64,000 nt of DNA, taken from NCBI RefSeq assembly GCF_001591405.1, contig NZ_BCUV01000003.1, positions 124,001 through 188,000 of the forward strand, written 5' to 3'. This document shows positions 33,763 to 43,468 of the stretch, piece by piece. The stretch comes from Janibacter terrae NBRC 107853. Its GTDB lineage: Bacteria; Actinomycetota; Actinomycetes; Actinomycetales; Dermatophilaceae. The stretch's first letter is position 1. Each line of letters begins with the position of its first letter. The position numbers were made by a program, and so were the translations under genes. The notes below the pieces were generated by a model. The model saw only the letters and a program-made list of their open reading frames with translations, did no database searches and was not told where the DNA came from.

Positions 33763-35244
33763 ATGACGGATCCAGGGACCGACAGCACGGGGAGCGAGTC
33801 GATGCCGCCGGTCGTCCTGCCGGACCGGTTGGCCGCCTCGCTGGAGGCCTTGTCGGCGGCCCGCCCGGAGGGGTTGTCGCAGGCGGAGCTGCTCCGCGTG
33901 GTCAGCCTGCTGGAGGCGACGAAGGGGGCGGCTGCGGCTCTGCAGGCCCGCGCGACCGCTCGGTTCGTCGAGGACCGCGACGCGCGGGTGGCCGAGCAGC
34001 TGGCGAGCGACGAGATCTCAGCCCGTGAGGCCCGGTGCCGTCGCGCCGCGGCGCGGGCGGAGTTGGCCCTGGCACGGCGGGTCTCGCCGAGCCAGGCCGA
34101 TCGGCACGTGGGTCTGGCCCAGGGTCTGGTCCACGACCTGCCGCACACGATGGCGGCCCTGACCGCCGGTGAGCTCAGTGAGTGGCGGGCGACGATCGTG
34201 GCTCGCGAGACGGCGTGCCTCTCCCACGAGGACCGCATGGAGGCCGACCGGCGGATCGCCGGGTGCCTGACGACGGCGGGGGACCGAGAGCTGTCCGCTG
34301 CGGCGCACCGGGCGGCGGTCGACCTGGATCAGGAGTCATTGGTGAGGCGTCGTCGCCGGGCGGCCGCCTCCCGCAACGTGTCGGTGCGCCCGGCCCCGGA
34401 CGGCATGGCCTGGTTGAGCATCCTGGGTCCGTTGACGGATGTCGTCGGCGCGTTCGCAGCACTGAAGGCCGCGGAGCACGCGCGTCACACCCTGACGGGC
34501 GACCCGGTCGTCGACGCGGCGCGCGTGGCGGACGAGCGAGGCCGCGGCGCGTGGATGGCTGACACGGCGTTGGAGCTGCTGTCGGGGCGCCACGCAGGGC
34601 AGGTGCAGCCCGTCGAGGTCGCCCTGGTGATGCGTGAGGAGGCGATCGTGCGTACGGACGGCGAGAGCGACGAGGTCGAGGTCCCGGGTTTCGGGGCGAT
34701 GCCGGGACCGATGGCTCGTGAGCACCTCCTGCGGCTGTGTGACAGCGACACCCGGACCTGGCTGCGCCGCCTGTGGACCGCTCCGGGGCGACGAGACCTC
34801 GTGGCCATGGACTCGCAGCGGCGCCTCTTCTCCGGGGTGCTGCGTCGGCTGATCGAGCTGCGGGACGCGTCGTGCCGGGTGCCGTGGTGCGGTGCCCCGA
34901 TCAGGGACATCGACCACGTCAACGCCCACGCGGGCGGGGGCGAGACCTCCGCGGCCAACGCGATGGGGACCTGTCAGCGGCACAACCTGGCCAAGGAGTC
35001 GCCGGGTTGGTCGGCCGAGCTCGTCGCGGACGGGCTCGACCCCGGCGGTGGTCCGCATCAGGTCAGGCTGACGACACCGACGGGCGAGGACTACTCCTGC
35101 GTGGCGCCACCGCTGCTGGGTCACGGGCGACCCACGCGTCCCGGTACCTCGGGTGCCAGGGTGAGGCGCCGACCGGAGCCGGTGCCCGACCGGGCCTGGT
35201 CACCGCTTGAGGTTCACCTCGACGGGCTCGTCGACGCGGCCTAG
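33763..35244 (+). CDS. DUF222 and HNH endonuclease protein (13E12 repeat family)
   Basis: A 493-residue protein of the actinobacterial 13E12/REP family. The N-terminal DUF222 domain (about 40-330) includes LPHTMAALTAGELSEWRATI (cut here as MAALTAGELSEWRATI) and RRRAAASRNVSVRPAPDGMA (as NVSVRPAPDGMAWL). The C-terminal HNH nuclease has CRVPWC (from Cys371), DIDHVNAHAGGGET and TCQRHNLAKE with the final His and Asn. All metal and catalytic positions are present. ATG at 33763 has GGAGGA 6 bases upstream. Copies are usually multiple per genome, and several are damage-inducible in mycobacteria, matching the promoter motif at 33699-33721. The biological role is unsettled. Confidence 0.88.
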   Translation: MTDPGTDSTGSESMPPVVLPDRLAASLEALSAARPEGLSQAELLRVVSLLEATKGAAAALQARATARFVEDRDARVAEQLASDEISAREARCRRAAARAELALARRVSPSQADRHVGLAQGLVHDLPHTMAALTAGELSEWRATIVARETACLSHEDRMEADRRIAGCLTTAGDRELSAAAHRAAVDLDQESLVRRRRRAAASRNVSVRPAPDGMAWLSILGPLTDVVGAFAALKAAEHARHTLTGDPVVDAARVADERGRGAWMADTALELLSGRHAGQVQPVEVALVMREEAIVRTDGESDEVEVPGFGAMPGPMAREHLLRLCDSDTRTWLRRLWTAPGRRDLVAMDSQRRLFSGVLRRLIELRDASCRVPWCGAPIRDIDHVNAHAGGGETSAANAMGTCQRHNLAKESPGWSAELVADGLDPGGGPHQVRLTTPTGEDYSCVAPPLLGHGRPTRPGTSGARVRRRPEPVPDRAWSPLEVHLDGLVDAA

Positions 35245-35267
35245 GACGCCGACCTCGGACCCCGACC

Positions 35268-36800
35268 TCAGACGACGTCCTCGTCCACCCAGTCCAGGGT
35301 CTTGCCGATCGCCTTGGTCCAGTTGCGGTGCAGCCGCCCCACCTCGGTCTCGTCCATGGCCGGCGACCACCGGCGGTCCTCGGCCCAGTTGTCGACGATC
35401 TCGTCGGTCGACTCCCAGTACCCGACGGCGAGGCCGGCGGCGTAGGCGGCGCCGAGCGCGGTGGTCTCGGCGATCCTGGGCCGCACGACGTCGACGCCGA
35501 GGACATCCGCCTGGAACTGCATGAGGGTCTCGTTGGCCACCATGCCGCCGTCGACCTTGAGCTCGGTGAGACGGCCGCCGGCGCGCTCGGCGTCCGCCTG
35601 CATCGCGTCGAGCACGTCCTTGGTCTGGTACGCGGTGGACTCCAGGGCTGCCCGGGCGATGTGGCCCTTGTTGGCGAACCGGGTGAGCCCGAGGATCGCG
35701 CCGCGGGCATCGGGCCGCCAGTGCGGTGCGAAGAGCCCCGAGAAGGCCGGGACGAAGTAGACCCCGCCGTTGTCCTCGACGCTCCCGGCGAGCTGCTCGA
35801 CCTCGGGGGCCTCCTTGATGAGGCCCAGGTTGTCGCGCAGCCACTGGATGAGCGAGCCGGTCACGGCGATCGAACCCTCGAGCGCGTACACGGCCGGCTC
35901 CTCGCCGAGCTGGTAGCAGACGGTCGTCAGCAGGCCGTTGTCGCTCCTGACGATCTCGGTCCCGGTGTTGAGCAGCATGAAGTTGCCCGTGCCGTAGGTG
36001 TTCTTCGCCGTCCCCGGCGTCAGGCACGCCTGGCCGAAGGTGGCCGACTGCTGGTCGCCGAGGACCCCTGCGATCGGCGTCCCCTTGAGCACTCCCGGCT
36101 TGCACTCGCCGTACACCTCCGAGGAGGAGCGGATCTCGGGGAGCACCTGCATCGGCACCCCGATCGCCTCGCAGGTCGCCTCGTCCCACGCGAGGGTCCG
36201 CAGGTCCATGAGCATCGTGCGGGAGGCGTTGGTGACGTCGGTCACGTGGACCCCGGCGTTCTCGCCGCCGCCGGTGAGGTTCCACAGGACCCACGTGTCC
36301 ATCGTCCCCGCGAGCAGCTCGCCGGCCTCGGCGCGCTCGCGCGCCCCCTCGACGTGGTCGAGGATCCACGCGATCTTCGGTCCGGCGAAGTACGTCGCGA
36401 GCGGCAGGCCGCAGACCTCCTTGAAGCGGTCCAGGCCGCCGTCCTGGGCCAGCTCGTCGACGATCCCCTGGGTACGCGTGTCCTGCCAGACGATGGCGTG
36501 GTGGATCGGCTGGCCGTTGCTCCTGTCCCACACGACGGTGGTCTCGCGCTGGTTGGTGATGCCGACCGCCGAGATGTGCCCGCTGTTGAGGTTGGCCTTG
36601 CCGAGCGCCCCGCCGATGACCCGCCGGGTGTTGTCCCAGATCTCCATGGCGTCGTGCTCGACCCAACCGGCGCGCGGGAAGATCTGCTCGTGCTCGATCT
36701 GGTCGGTCGCCACGACCGAGCCGTCCCGGTCGAAGATCATCGCCCGGGTGCTGGTCGTCCCCTGGTCGATGGCCAGCACGTAGGTCTTGGCAGCGCTCAT
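35268..36800 (-). CDS. glpK: Glycerol kinase
   Basis: Phosphorylates glycerol to sn-glycerol-3-phosphate. It has 510 residues of the FGGY fold: [15 protein letters not shown] at the start, [48 protein letters not shown] and [17 protein letters not shown] with the ATP site. ATG at 36800 is chosen because CAGGAT lies 7 bases upstream; ATG at 36809, three codons earlier, is a real alternative. Divergent from glpD with 59 bases between the start codons. No glpF or glpR lies nearby. It converges on the DUF222 gene with 23 bases between stops. Confidence 0.97.
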   Translation of the reverse strand: MSAAKTYVLAIDQGTTSTRAMIFDRDGSVVATDQIEHEQIFPRAGWVEHDAMEIWDNTRRVIGGALGKANLNSGHISAVGITNQRETTVVWDRSNGQPIHHAIVWQDTRTQGIVDELAQDGGLDRFKEVCGLPLATYFAGPKIAWILDHVEGARERAEAGELLAGTMDTWVLWNLTGGGENAGVHVTDVTNASRTMLMDLRTLAWDEATCEAIGVPMQVLPEIRSSSEVYGECKPGVLKGTPIAGVLGDQQSATFGQACLTPGTAKNTYGTGNFMLLNTGTEIVRSDNGLLTTVCYQLGEEPAVYALEGSIAVTGSLIQWLRDNLGLIKEAPEVEQLAGSVEDNGGVYFVPAFSGLFAPHWRPDARGAILGLTRFANKGHIARAALESTAYQTKDVLDAMQADAERAGGRLTELKVDGGMVANETLMQFQADVLGVDVVRPRIAETTALGAAYAAGLAVGYWESTDEIVDNWAEDRRWSPAMDETEVGRLHRNWTKAIGKTLDWVDEDVV

Positions 36801-36859
36801 GTGCGGCATCCTGTCAGGTCCCTTTCGCCTGTGGTGCCGACCGCGACTACCGTTGTGCC

Positions 36860-38566
36860 ATGCCGAATCCCACGCCCCTCGACCCCCAGCAGCGCGTCGC
36901 GGCCTGGCGCCGCATCGCGGAGGAGGACCTTGACGTCCTGGTCATCGGCGGTGGGGTGACCGGCGCCGGCGTCGCCCTCGATGCGGCGACCCGTGGCCTC
37001 AAGGTGGCCCTCGTCGAGCAGCGCGACTTCGCCTCGGGGACCTCCTCCCGCTCGAGCAAGCTCTTCCACGGCGGCGTGCGGTACCTCGAGCAGCTCAACT
37101 TCGGCCTGGTCCGCGAGGCGCTCAAGGAGCGCGAGCTCATGCTCACCCGCATCGCGCCGCACCTCGTCAAGCCGGTCTCCTTCCTCTACCCGCTGGCGCA
37201 CCCGGTCTGGGAGCGGCCGTACGTGACCGCCGGGTTGACCCTCTACGACTCGATGGGCGGCGGCCGGTCCGTGCCGCGCACCAAGCAGCTGACGAAGGGG
37301 GGAGTCCGTCGCCTCGTCCCCGCGCTCAAGCCGTCCGCCCACCACGGCGGGCTGCTCTACCACGACGCCCAGTGCGACGACGCCCGCCACACGCTCACGG
37401 TCGTGCGCACGGCGGCGTCCTACGGCGCGACCGTCCTCAACTCGGCGAAGGTCACCGGTCTGCTCCACGCGGGCGAGCGGGTCGTCGGCGCGCGGGTGCT
37501 CGACGTCGAGACCGGTGACGAGGTGGAGGTCAGCGCGTCGGTCGTCATCAACTGCACGGGCGTGTGGACCGATGACATCCAGCGGATGGCCGGTGGCCGC
37601 GGCCGGTTCCACGTCCGGGCGAGCAAGGGCGTGCACATCGTCGTCGCCCGCGACCGGGTCAACTCCGAGACGGGCCTGATCCTGCGCACGGAGAAGTCGG
37701 TCCTCTTCTGCATCCCGTGGGGCACCCACTGGATCATCGGTACGACCGACACGGACTGGAACCTCTCTCGGGCGCACCCGGCGGCGACCTCCACGGACAT
37801 CGACTACATCCTCGAGCAGATCAACGGCGTGCTCGTCACCCCGCTGACCCGCGACGACATCCAGGGGGTCTACGCCGGGCTGCGCCCCCTGCTGGCCGGT
37901 GAGTCCGAGGAGTCCTCGCAGCTCAGCCGCGAGCACGCGGTGGCCCGTCCCCAGCCGGGTCTGGTCTCCATCGCGGGCGGCAAGTACACGACCTACCGGA
38001 TCATGGCGCAGGACGCGGTCGACGCGGCCCGTGTGGACCTGTCGCCCGGGGTCCCGGACAGCGTCACCGAGCACATCCCGCTCGTCGGGGCCGAGGGCTA
38101 CCAAGCGCTGGTCAACCAGCTCGACACCCTGAGTCGCCGTCACGACCTGCCGGTCTGGCGCCTGACCCACCTGCTCGACCGCTACGGGTCCCTCGCCGTC
38201 GACCTCTTCCGGATGATCGACGAGGACCGCGCCCTCGCCGAGCCGCTCGAGGGAGCGGAGGAGTACCTCGTCGTCGAGGTCGTCTACGCCGCCCGCCACG
38301 AGGCGATGCTCCACCTCAACGACCTCCTGACCCGTCGCACGCGCATCTCGATCGAGACGACCGACCGCGGCGTCCAGGCGGCCGCACCGGCGGCGCGGGT
38401 CCTCGCGGCCGAGCTGGGCTGGGACGCGGAGCGCACCGAGTCGGAGGTCCAGCACTACCTGCGGCGGGTGCAGGCCGAGATCGAGAGCCAGCAGATGACC
38501 GAGGACGAGCGGGCCGATGCCGAGCGCACCGAGGCGACCGACATCCGCACCCTGGCCAAGGGCTGA
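36860..38566 (+). CDS. glpD: Aerobic glycerol-3-phosphate dehydrogenase
   Basis: A membrane-associated flavoenzyme that oxidises sn-glycerol-3-phosphate to dihydroxyacetone phosphate and feeds electrons to quinone. It has 568 residues. The FAD-binding Rossmann motif [19 protein letters not shown] is at about 30-48, followed by the GlpD signatures [20 protein letters not shown] (cut as [18 protein letters not shown]) and TDTDWN, and a C-terminal helical domain (DAO_C) from about 400. TACCGT (36848-36853) lies 6 bases before the ATG, a leaderless start. Works with the divergent glpK. Confidence 0.96.
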   Translation: MPNPTPLDPQQRVAAWRRIAEEDLDVLVIGGGVTGAGVALDAATRGLKVALVEQRDFASGTSSRSSKLFHGGVRYLEQLNFGLVREALKERELMLTRIAPHLVKPVSFLYPLAHPVWERPYVTAGLTLYDSMGGGRSVPRTKQLTKGGVRRLVPALKPSAHHGGLLYHDAQCDDARHTLTVVRTAASYGATVLNSAKVTGLLHAGERVVGARVLDVETGDEVEVSASVVINCTGVWTDDIQRMAGGRGRFHVRASKGVHIVVARDRVNSETGLILRTEKSVLFCIPWGTHWIIGTTDTDWNLSRAHPAATSTDIDYILEQINGVLVTPLTRDDIQGVYAGLRPLLAGESEESSQLSREHAVARPQPGLVSIAGGKYTTYRIMAQDAVDAARVDLSPGVPDSVTEHIPLVGAEGYQALVNQLDTLSRRHDLPVWRLTHLLDRYGSLAVDLFRMIDEDRALAEPLEGAEEYLVVEVVYAARHEAMLHLNDLLTRRTRISIETTDRGVQAAAPAARVLAAELGWDAERTESEVQHYLRRVQAEIESQQMTEDERADAERTEATDIRTLAKG

Positions 38567-38569
38567 GGC

Positions 38570-40018
38570 CTACGCCCTGGAGCCGACGTCCGGGCGCTGC
38601 TCGATGGTGTGCGCGGGCAGGTCGACCGGAGCCCGACCCTCCCCGCGGACCAGCGTGAAGTACGCCAGCGTGAGCAGGACCAGCGCGCCGGCCCCCACGT
38701 AGAAGGCGTTGCGTCCGGAGTCGGTGGTCGCGAGCAGCACGATGACGCCCAGCATGAAGACGATCGCGATGCTGTTGAGCACCGGGAAGAAGGGCATCCG
38801 GTAGGGCGTGTCGGGCGCGCCCTCGCGGATCATCCGCGCCCGCATCCGCCAGTGGGCGAGCAGGATCATCAGCCACGTGAAGACCGTGGCGAAGGTGGCG
38901 ATGGCCGCGACGTAGAAGAAGAGCCGGTCCTCGATCGTCAGGAAGAGCGCGATGCCGACGGCGCCGGTGACGAACATGATGAGCACGGGGACGACCGGGA
39001 TGTGCGCCCGGCGCGAGACGTGGTGGAAGACGCGTGGCGCGTGGCCCTGCTCCGCGAGGCCGTACATCGTGCGGGAGCAGGCGTAGAAGATCGCGTTCAT
39101 CGCCGACAGGGCCGCCGTGATGACGACGAAGTTCATGATGTGCTCGGCCGCGGGGATGTCCAGGGCGGCGAAGACCTCGACGAAGGGAGAGGTCTCGCCG
39201 GTCACCTCGTCCCACGGGATGATCGACATGATCACCGCGAGCGCGGCGACGTAGAAGAGCAGGATGCGCACGGGCACGGTGTTGACCGCTCGCGCGATGG
39301 AGCGGTCCGGGTCGTCCGCCTCGCCGGCCGTCATGCCGAGCGTCTCGATCCCGCCGAAGGAGAAGACGACGACGCTCAGGCTCATGACGATGCCCCACAG
39401 GCCGAAGGGGGCGAACCCGTCGTTGCTCCACAGGTTGGCGAAGTCGGGGGTGGTGCCACCGACGTCCTTGCCCCAGAAGATCAGGACGAGGCCACCGACG
39501 ACCAGGGCGAGGATCGCGAGGACCTTGATGAGGGAGAACCAGAACTCCATCTCACCGAAGACCCGCACGGCCATGAGGTTGAGGCAGCCGATGAGCACGA
39601 GCGCGGCGACCATCCACACCCAGCCGGGCACGCCGGGGAACCACAACCCCATGTACGTCGCCACGGCGGTCATGTCGGCGATGGCGACGACGGCCAGCTC
39701 GAGCCAGAAGACCCACCCCGTGATGAACCCGGCGAAGGGGCCGAGGAAGGACCCGGTGTACTGGGCGAAGGACCCGGCGACGGGGTGGCGCACGGCCATC
39801 TCGCCCAGCGCGCGCATGACGATAAAGACCATGGCACCGGCGACGAGGTAGGCCAGCAGCACGGCCGGGCCAGCGGCCTGGATGGTCTCGGAGGAGCCGA
39901 AGAACAAGCCCGTGCCGATGGCGGTGCCGAGGGCGATGAACTGCACGTGGCGGGGGTTCAGACCCCGATCCAGGTGGTCCTCGGTGGGCGTGGGGACGAC
40001 GTCGTGGGTGGCGGACAC
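38570..40018 (-). CDS. Amino acid permease, GABA/aromatic type (APC superfamily)
   Basis: A 482-residue transporter with 12 predicted membrane helices of the AAT family. RGLNPRHVQFIALGTAIGTGLFFGS (cut here as HVQFIALGTAIGTGLF) is the helix-1 signature with the G-x-G-T-G-L-F unwound segment. EMAVRHPVAGSFAQY, FSFGGIETLGMTAGEA and ACSRTMYGLAEQGHAPRVF are further hallmarks. Likely a proton symporter for GABA, arginine or an aromatic amino acid; the substrate is not resolvable. The GTG at 40018 follows TAGGCT (40027-40032, minus strand) by 8 bases. Convergent with glpD, 3 bases between stops. Confidence 0.9.
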   Translation of the reverse strand: MSATHDVVPTPTEDHLDRGLNPRHVQFIALGTAIGTGLFFGSSETIQAAGPAVLLAYLVAGAMVFIVMRALGEMAVRHPVAGSFAQYTGSFLGPFAGFITGWVFWLELAVVAIADMTAVATYMGLWFPGVPGWVWMVAALVLIGCLNLMAVRVFGEMEFWFSLIKVLAILALVVGGLVLIFWGKDVGGTTPDFANLWSNDGFAPFGLWGIVMSLSVVVFSFGGIETLGMTAGEADDPDRSIARAVNTVPVRILLFYVAALAVIMSIIPWDEVTGETSPFVEVFAALDIPAAEHIMNFVVITAALSAMNAIFYACSRTMYGLAEQGHAPRVFHHVSRRAHIPVVPVLIMFVTGAVGIALFLTIEDRLFFYVAAIATFATVFTWLMILLAHWRMRARMIREGAPDTPYRMPFFPVLNSIAIVFMLGVIVLLATTDSGRNAFYVGAGALVLLTLAYFTLVRGEGRAPVDLPAHTIEQRPDVGSRA

Positions 40019-40100
40019 GAGGTCCGAGCCTACGTCCGGGCTCCCACGCAGGACTAATGGGTGGATCGTGGGCGTTGGAAGGTGAGATCCTGAGGAGAAC

Positions 40101-41600
40101 ATGACAGAACCACTTCACGACCACGACGCGTCCGCCGACGACATCCGCCTCGACGCCACGATCGACCGGGTCCTCTCCCGACGCGCACAGGCGCTCGCCG
40201 ACGACGAGGGCTTCCTCGACCGCAGCGACTACGACGGCGACCAGCTGGACCGCGAGGAGCGCTCCGCCCTTCGCCGTGTCCAAGGGCTGTCCACCGAGCT
40301 CGAGGACATCACCGAGGTCGAGTACCGCCAGCTGCGGCTCGAGCGCGTCGTGCTCGCCGCGGTGTGGAACGACGGCACGATCGAGGACGCGGAGAACTCG
40401 CTGCGCGAGCTCGCCGCCCTCGCCGAGACGGCCGGCTCCGAGGTCCTCGCCGGCGTCCTGCAGCGCCGCCAGAACCCCGACCCCGGCACCTACCTCGGCT
40501 CCGGCAAGGCACTCGAGCTGCGCGACATCGTCGAGGCCGAAGGAGCCGACACTGTCGTGTGCGACACCGAGCTCAGCCCGAGCCAGCGGCGCGCCCTCGA
40601 GGACGTCGTCAAGGTCAAGGTCATCGACCGCACGGCTCTGATCCTCGACATCTTCGCCCAGCACGCCACCTCCCGCGAGGGCCGCGCGCAGGTCGAGCTG
40701 GCCCAGCTGACCTACCTGCTCCCGCGCCTGCGCGGCTGGGGTGAGTCGATGTCTCGGCAGGCCGGTGGCCAGGCGGCCGGCGGCCAGGGCATGGGGTCGC
40801 GCGGTCCCGGTGAGACCAAGATCGAGCTCGACCGCCGCCGCATCAACTCGCGCATCTCCAAGCTCAAGCGCGACATCGCGGGGATGAAGACCCACCGTGA
40901 CACCAAGCGCTCCTCGCGCCGCAGCAACGGCACGCCGTCCGTCGCCATCGCCGGCTACACCAATGCCGGCAAGTCGACATTGCTCAACCGCCTCACCCAC
41001 GCCGGGGTGCTCGTCGACAACCAGCTCTTCGCGACCCTCGACACCACCGTGCGGCGCTCCGAGACGGCCGACGGGCGCGAGTTCACCCTCGCCGACACCG
41101 TCGGGTTCGTGCGCGAGCTCCCCCCGCAGCTCGTGGAGGCCTTCCGCTCCACGCTCGAGGAGGTGGGCGAGGCCGACCTGCTGCTGCACGTCGTCGACGG
41201 CTCGCACCCCGACCCGGAGGGGCAGATCTCCGCGGTCCGTTCTGTGCTCGCCGACGTCGACGCGACCGATGTCAAGGAGGTCATCGTCATCAACAAGGCC
41301 GATGCCGCCGACCCCGAGGTCGTCGACCGCATCCTGCGCAACGAGAAGCACTCGATCGCCGTCTCGGCGCGGACGGGGGAGGGCATCCCGGAGCTGCTCG
41401 CGCTCGTCGCGGACGAGCTGCCCCGTCCGGACATCGACGTCGAGGTCCTCGTCCCGTACGCGCGCGGCGACCTCGTCAGCCGGTTGCACGACGAGGCCGA
41501 CATCCTCTCGGAGGACCACGTCGCCGACGGCACCCGGGTCAGTGCCAGGGTGCACCCGGACCTCGCGGCCGAGCTCGCCCCCTTCGTCGCGGTCGCCTGA
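40101..41600 (+). CDS. hflX: GTPase HflX
   Basis: A ribosome-associated GTPase that splits stalled 70S ribosomes under stress. It has 499 residues. The N-terminal HflX domain includes NPDPGTYLGSGKALELRDIV (cut as PGTYLGSGKALEL) and RGPGETKIELDRRRI; the G domain has G1 GYTNAGKSTLLNRL, G3 DTVGFVRELP, and NKAD (G4). ATG at 40101 has GAGGAG 4 bases upstream. It closes the conserved miaA-dapF-hflX segment, although glp and permease genes are inserted before it. In mycobacteria lexA and nrdR follow; here they do not. Confidence 0.96.
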   Translation: MTEPLHDHDASADDIRLDATIDRVLSRRAQALADDEGFLDRSDYDGDQLDREERSALRRVQGLSTELEDITEVEYRQLRLERVVLAAVWNDGTIEDAENSLRELAALAETAGSEVLAGVLQRRQNPDPGTYLGSGKALELRDIVEAEGADTVVCDTELSPSQRRALEDVVKVKVIDRTALILDIFAQHATSREGRAQVELAQLTYLLPRLRGWGESMSRQAGGQAAGGQGMGSRGPGETKIELDRRRINSRISKLKRDIAGMKTHRDTKRSSRRSNGTPSVAIAGYTNAGKSTLLNRLTHAGVLVDNQLFATLDTTVRRSETADGREFTLADTVGFVRELPPQLVEAFRSTLEEVGEADLLLHVVDGSHPDPEGQISAVRSVLADVDATDVKEVIVINKADAADPEVVDRILRNEKHSIAVSARTGEGIPELLALVADELPRPDIDVEVLVPYARGDLVSRLHDEADILSEDHVADGTRVSARVHPDLAAELAPFVAVA

Positions 41601-41609
41601 CCCGTTCCG

Positions 41610-41891
41610 GTGGAACCACTGGCGGTCCTGGCCGCCGCCCTCGTCGGAGCGTTCTTCGTCGTCCCGACGGCGCGCGGGATCGCCCAGGCGGTCCGGGCAC
41701 GCGATGCGTGGGCGCCCTTCGAGCGTTCGCGCGGGCACCGTGGTGCCCTCGCCCCGGGCGGTGGGTACCTCAGCTCGTTGCGGGCGCCCGGGCACGGCCA
41801 GCGCTCCAGGACGGGACTCTGGGTCCGGTGGGTCTGCTGCGTGGGCGTCACCGCGAGCACCGTGCTGGCGGTGGCTCGCCTCATCTGGTGA
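41610..41891 (+). CDS. Small membrane protein of unknown function
   Basis: A 93-residue hypothetical protein with two hydrophobic segments: residues 4-20 (AVLAAALVGAFFVVPTA) and the last 22 (VCCVGVTASTVLAVARLIW). Between them is a basic, glycine-rich loop. No family is recognised. It begins with GTG 9 bases after hflX and is probably co-transcribed with it. Its last 11 bases overlap the lysE-type gene on the other strand. The base and codon use are typical of the window. Confidence 0.6.
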   Translation: MEPLAVLAAALVGAFFVVPTARGIAQAVRARDAWAPFERSRGHRGALAPGGGYLSSLRAPGHGQRSRTGLWVRWVCCVGVTASTVLAVARLIW

Positions 41892-42474
41892 CGAGCAGCA
41901 CGGCTAGCCCGATCATCGTCACGCCGATGACGCCGTCGAGCACCCGCCAGGTGCCCGGCCGGCCGAGCGGCCCGGCCAGGGCCCGTGCGCCCAGGCCCAG
42001 CGCCGAGAACCACAGGGTGCTGCCGAGCGCGGCCCCGCCCGCGAAGGCCCAGCGCTGCTCGCCGTGACCGTTGGCGATCGACCCGAGCATGAGGACGGTG
42101 TCGAGGTAGACGTGCGGGTTGAGGAAGGTGATGGCCAGCGTCGTCATCACGACCGACCCGCGCGAGGTGGGCGCATCGGCGGTCAGCGTCTCCGGTCGGG
42201 CGGCACGCCGCAGGGCGACGAGACCGTACCCGAGCAGGTAGGCCGCCCCCAGCCACGTGACGACGCGCACCAGTTCGGGGTGGGCACCCACCAGCGCGCC
42301 GACGCCGGCAGTGCCCAGACCGATGAGCAGGGCGTCGGCGGCGATGCAGATGAGCACGACCGGTGCCAGGTGCTCGCGACGGATGCCCTGGCGCAGGACG
42401 AAGGCGTTCTGCGCGCCGATGGCGACGATGAGGGTGAGTCCGGTGAGCAGACCGGCGAGGGCGGAGACGGGCAC
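41881..42474 (-). CDS. lysE: LysE/ArgO-type basic amino acid exporter
   Basis: A 197-residue exporter of lysine and/or arginine with about six membrane helices. The LysE/ArgO signature is LTLIVAIGAQNAFVLRQGIRRE (cut here as IVAIGAQNAFVLRQGIR), and helix 4-5 has TFLNPHVYLDTVLMLG, both strongly conserved. GTG at 42474; TAGCGT lies 8 bases upstream on the minus strand. It is divergent from an ArgP/LysG-type regulator, exactly as lysE-lysG in Corynebacterium, so expression should be induced when intracellular lysine or arginine rises. Confidence 0.9.
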   Translation of the reverse strand: MPVSALAGLLTGLTLIVAIGAQNAFVLRQGIRREHLAPVVLICIAADALLIGLGTAGVGALVGAHPELVRVVTWLGAAYLLGYGLVALRRAARPETLTADAPTSRGSVVMTTLAITFLNPHVYLDTVLMLGSIANGHGEQRWAFAGGAALGSTLWFSALGLGARALAGPLGRPGTWRVLDGVIGVTMIGLAVLLVTR

Positions 42475-42512
42475 AGGGCACGACGCTAGGCGCTCGCCAC
42501 CGTGCAGGCCAG

Positions 42513-42526
42513 TGAAGGATCCTTCA
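42513..42526. promoter_or_regulatory. Palindromic operator between lysE and lysG
   Basis: TGAAGGATCCTTCA is a perfect 14-base palindrome. It sits between the divergent start codons, 7 bases upstream of the regulator's -10 (TAGCAT, 42534-42539) and 39 bases before lysE. It is the likely binding site of the LysR-type regulator. Confidence 0.65.
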
Positions 42527-42545
42527 GGATCATTAGCATGGCTTC

Positions 42546-43427
42546 ATGCAGCTCGAGCAGTTGCGAGCCCTGCTCGCCGTCATCGACGCCGGTACCTTCG
42601 ACGCCGCGGCCCGCTCCCTCCACGTCACTCCCTCCGCGGTGAGCCAACGGATCAAGGCGCTCGAGCGCGACACGGGTCGGGTACTCGTCGAGCGCGCGAT
42701 CCCGTGCCGGGCGACCGAGGCAGGGCAGTCGCTGGTCCGTACGGCTCGGCAGATGGTCCTGCTCGAGGACGAGGCGCGTGCCGCGTTGGGCGAAGGGGGA
42801 TCCACGCACGTCGCGCTGCCGGTCGCCGTCAACGCCGACTCCCTCGCGACGTGGTTCGCGCCCGTGCTCGAGGTCGCCGCCGGCTGGCCGGACACGCGGC
42901 TGCAGCTCGAGGTCGAGGACGAGGAGTACAGCGCCGACCACCTGCGGCGCGGGGGAGTGGTCGGTGCGGTCACGGCCGACCCGACGCCGGTCGCCGGTTG
43001 CCGCACGGAGCCGCTCGGGGCGATGCGCTACCTCCCGGTGGCCTCGCCGGCCCTGGCCGAGCGCTTCATCCGAGGGCGGGGCCACGACTGGGCTGCCATG
43101 CCCGTGCTGCGCTTCAACTCCAAGGACGACCTGCAGGCCGAGGTGCTGCGGGACCTGGGCGTCATGACCGAACCGCCGACGTCGCAGGTGCCGTCGTCGG
43201 AGGGCTTCGTCGCGGCCGTGCGCGCCGGCCTCGGCTGGGCGATGGTCCCCGAGGCACAGCTCGGCGACGACCTCGACACCGGCGAGCTCGTGCTCCTGCG
43301 CAGCCGTGAGCGCCGTGACGTGCCGCTGTACTGGCAGGTCTGGACCCTCGGCACCCCACGCCTCACCCGCCTCACGGAGGCGGTTCACGACGCCGCTCGG
43401 CGACTGCGTCCGGTCCGCACCCGCTGA
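42546..43427 (+). CDS. lysG: LysR-family regulator, LysG/ArgP type
   Basis: A 293-residue LysR-type activator. The N-terminal HTH reads LEQLRALLAVIDAGTFDAAARSL (cut as LRALLAVIDAGTFDAAA) and VTPSAVSQRIKALERDTG. In place of the more common PLF, it has GRVLVERAIPCRATEAG, the ArgP/IciA/LysG version. The effector domain spans about 90-290. It should sense lysine or arginine and activate the divergent exporter. TAGCAT (42534-42539) lies 6 bases before the ATG, so the regulator itself is leaderless and overlaps the operator zone. Confidence 0.9.
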   Translation: MQLEQLRALLAVIDAGTFDAAARSLHVTPSAVSQRIKALERDTGRVLVERAIPCRATEAGQSLVRTARQMVLLEDEARAALGEGGSTHVALPVAVNADSLATWFAPVLEVAAGWPDTRLQLEVEDEEYSADHLRRGGVVGAVTADPTPVAGCRTEPLGAMRYLPVASPALAERFIRGRGHDWAAMPVLRFNSKDDLQAEVLRDLGVMTEPPTSQVPSSEGFVAAVRAGLGWAMVPEAQLGDDLDTGELVLLRSRERRDVPLYWQVWTLGTPRLTRLTEAVHDAARRLRPVRTR

Positions 43428-43468
43428 GGCCTACCGCCGGTCGGTGCGCCGGGGCCACCATGGGTGGC

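Noticed and set aside
38609-40057. A 482-codon + strand frame over the amino-acid permease
   Set aside because: Highly polar repetitive sequence with no domain; the minus strand encodes a clear 12-helix transporter.
43438-43461. RecA-NDp-type promoter before the PhnB-like gene
   Set aside because: GGTCGGTG is present, but the first bases differ and the spacing to CACCAT is nine rather than eight.
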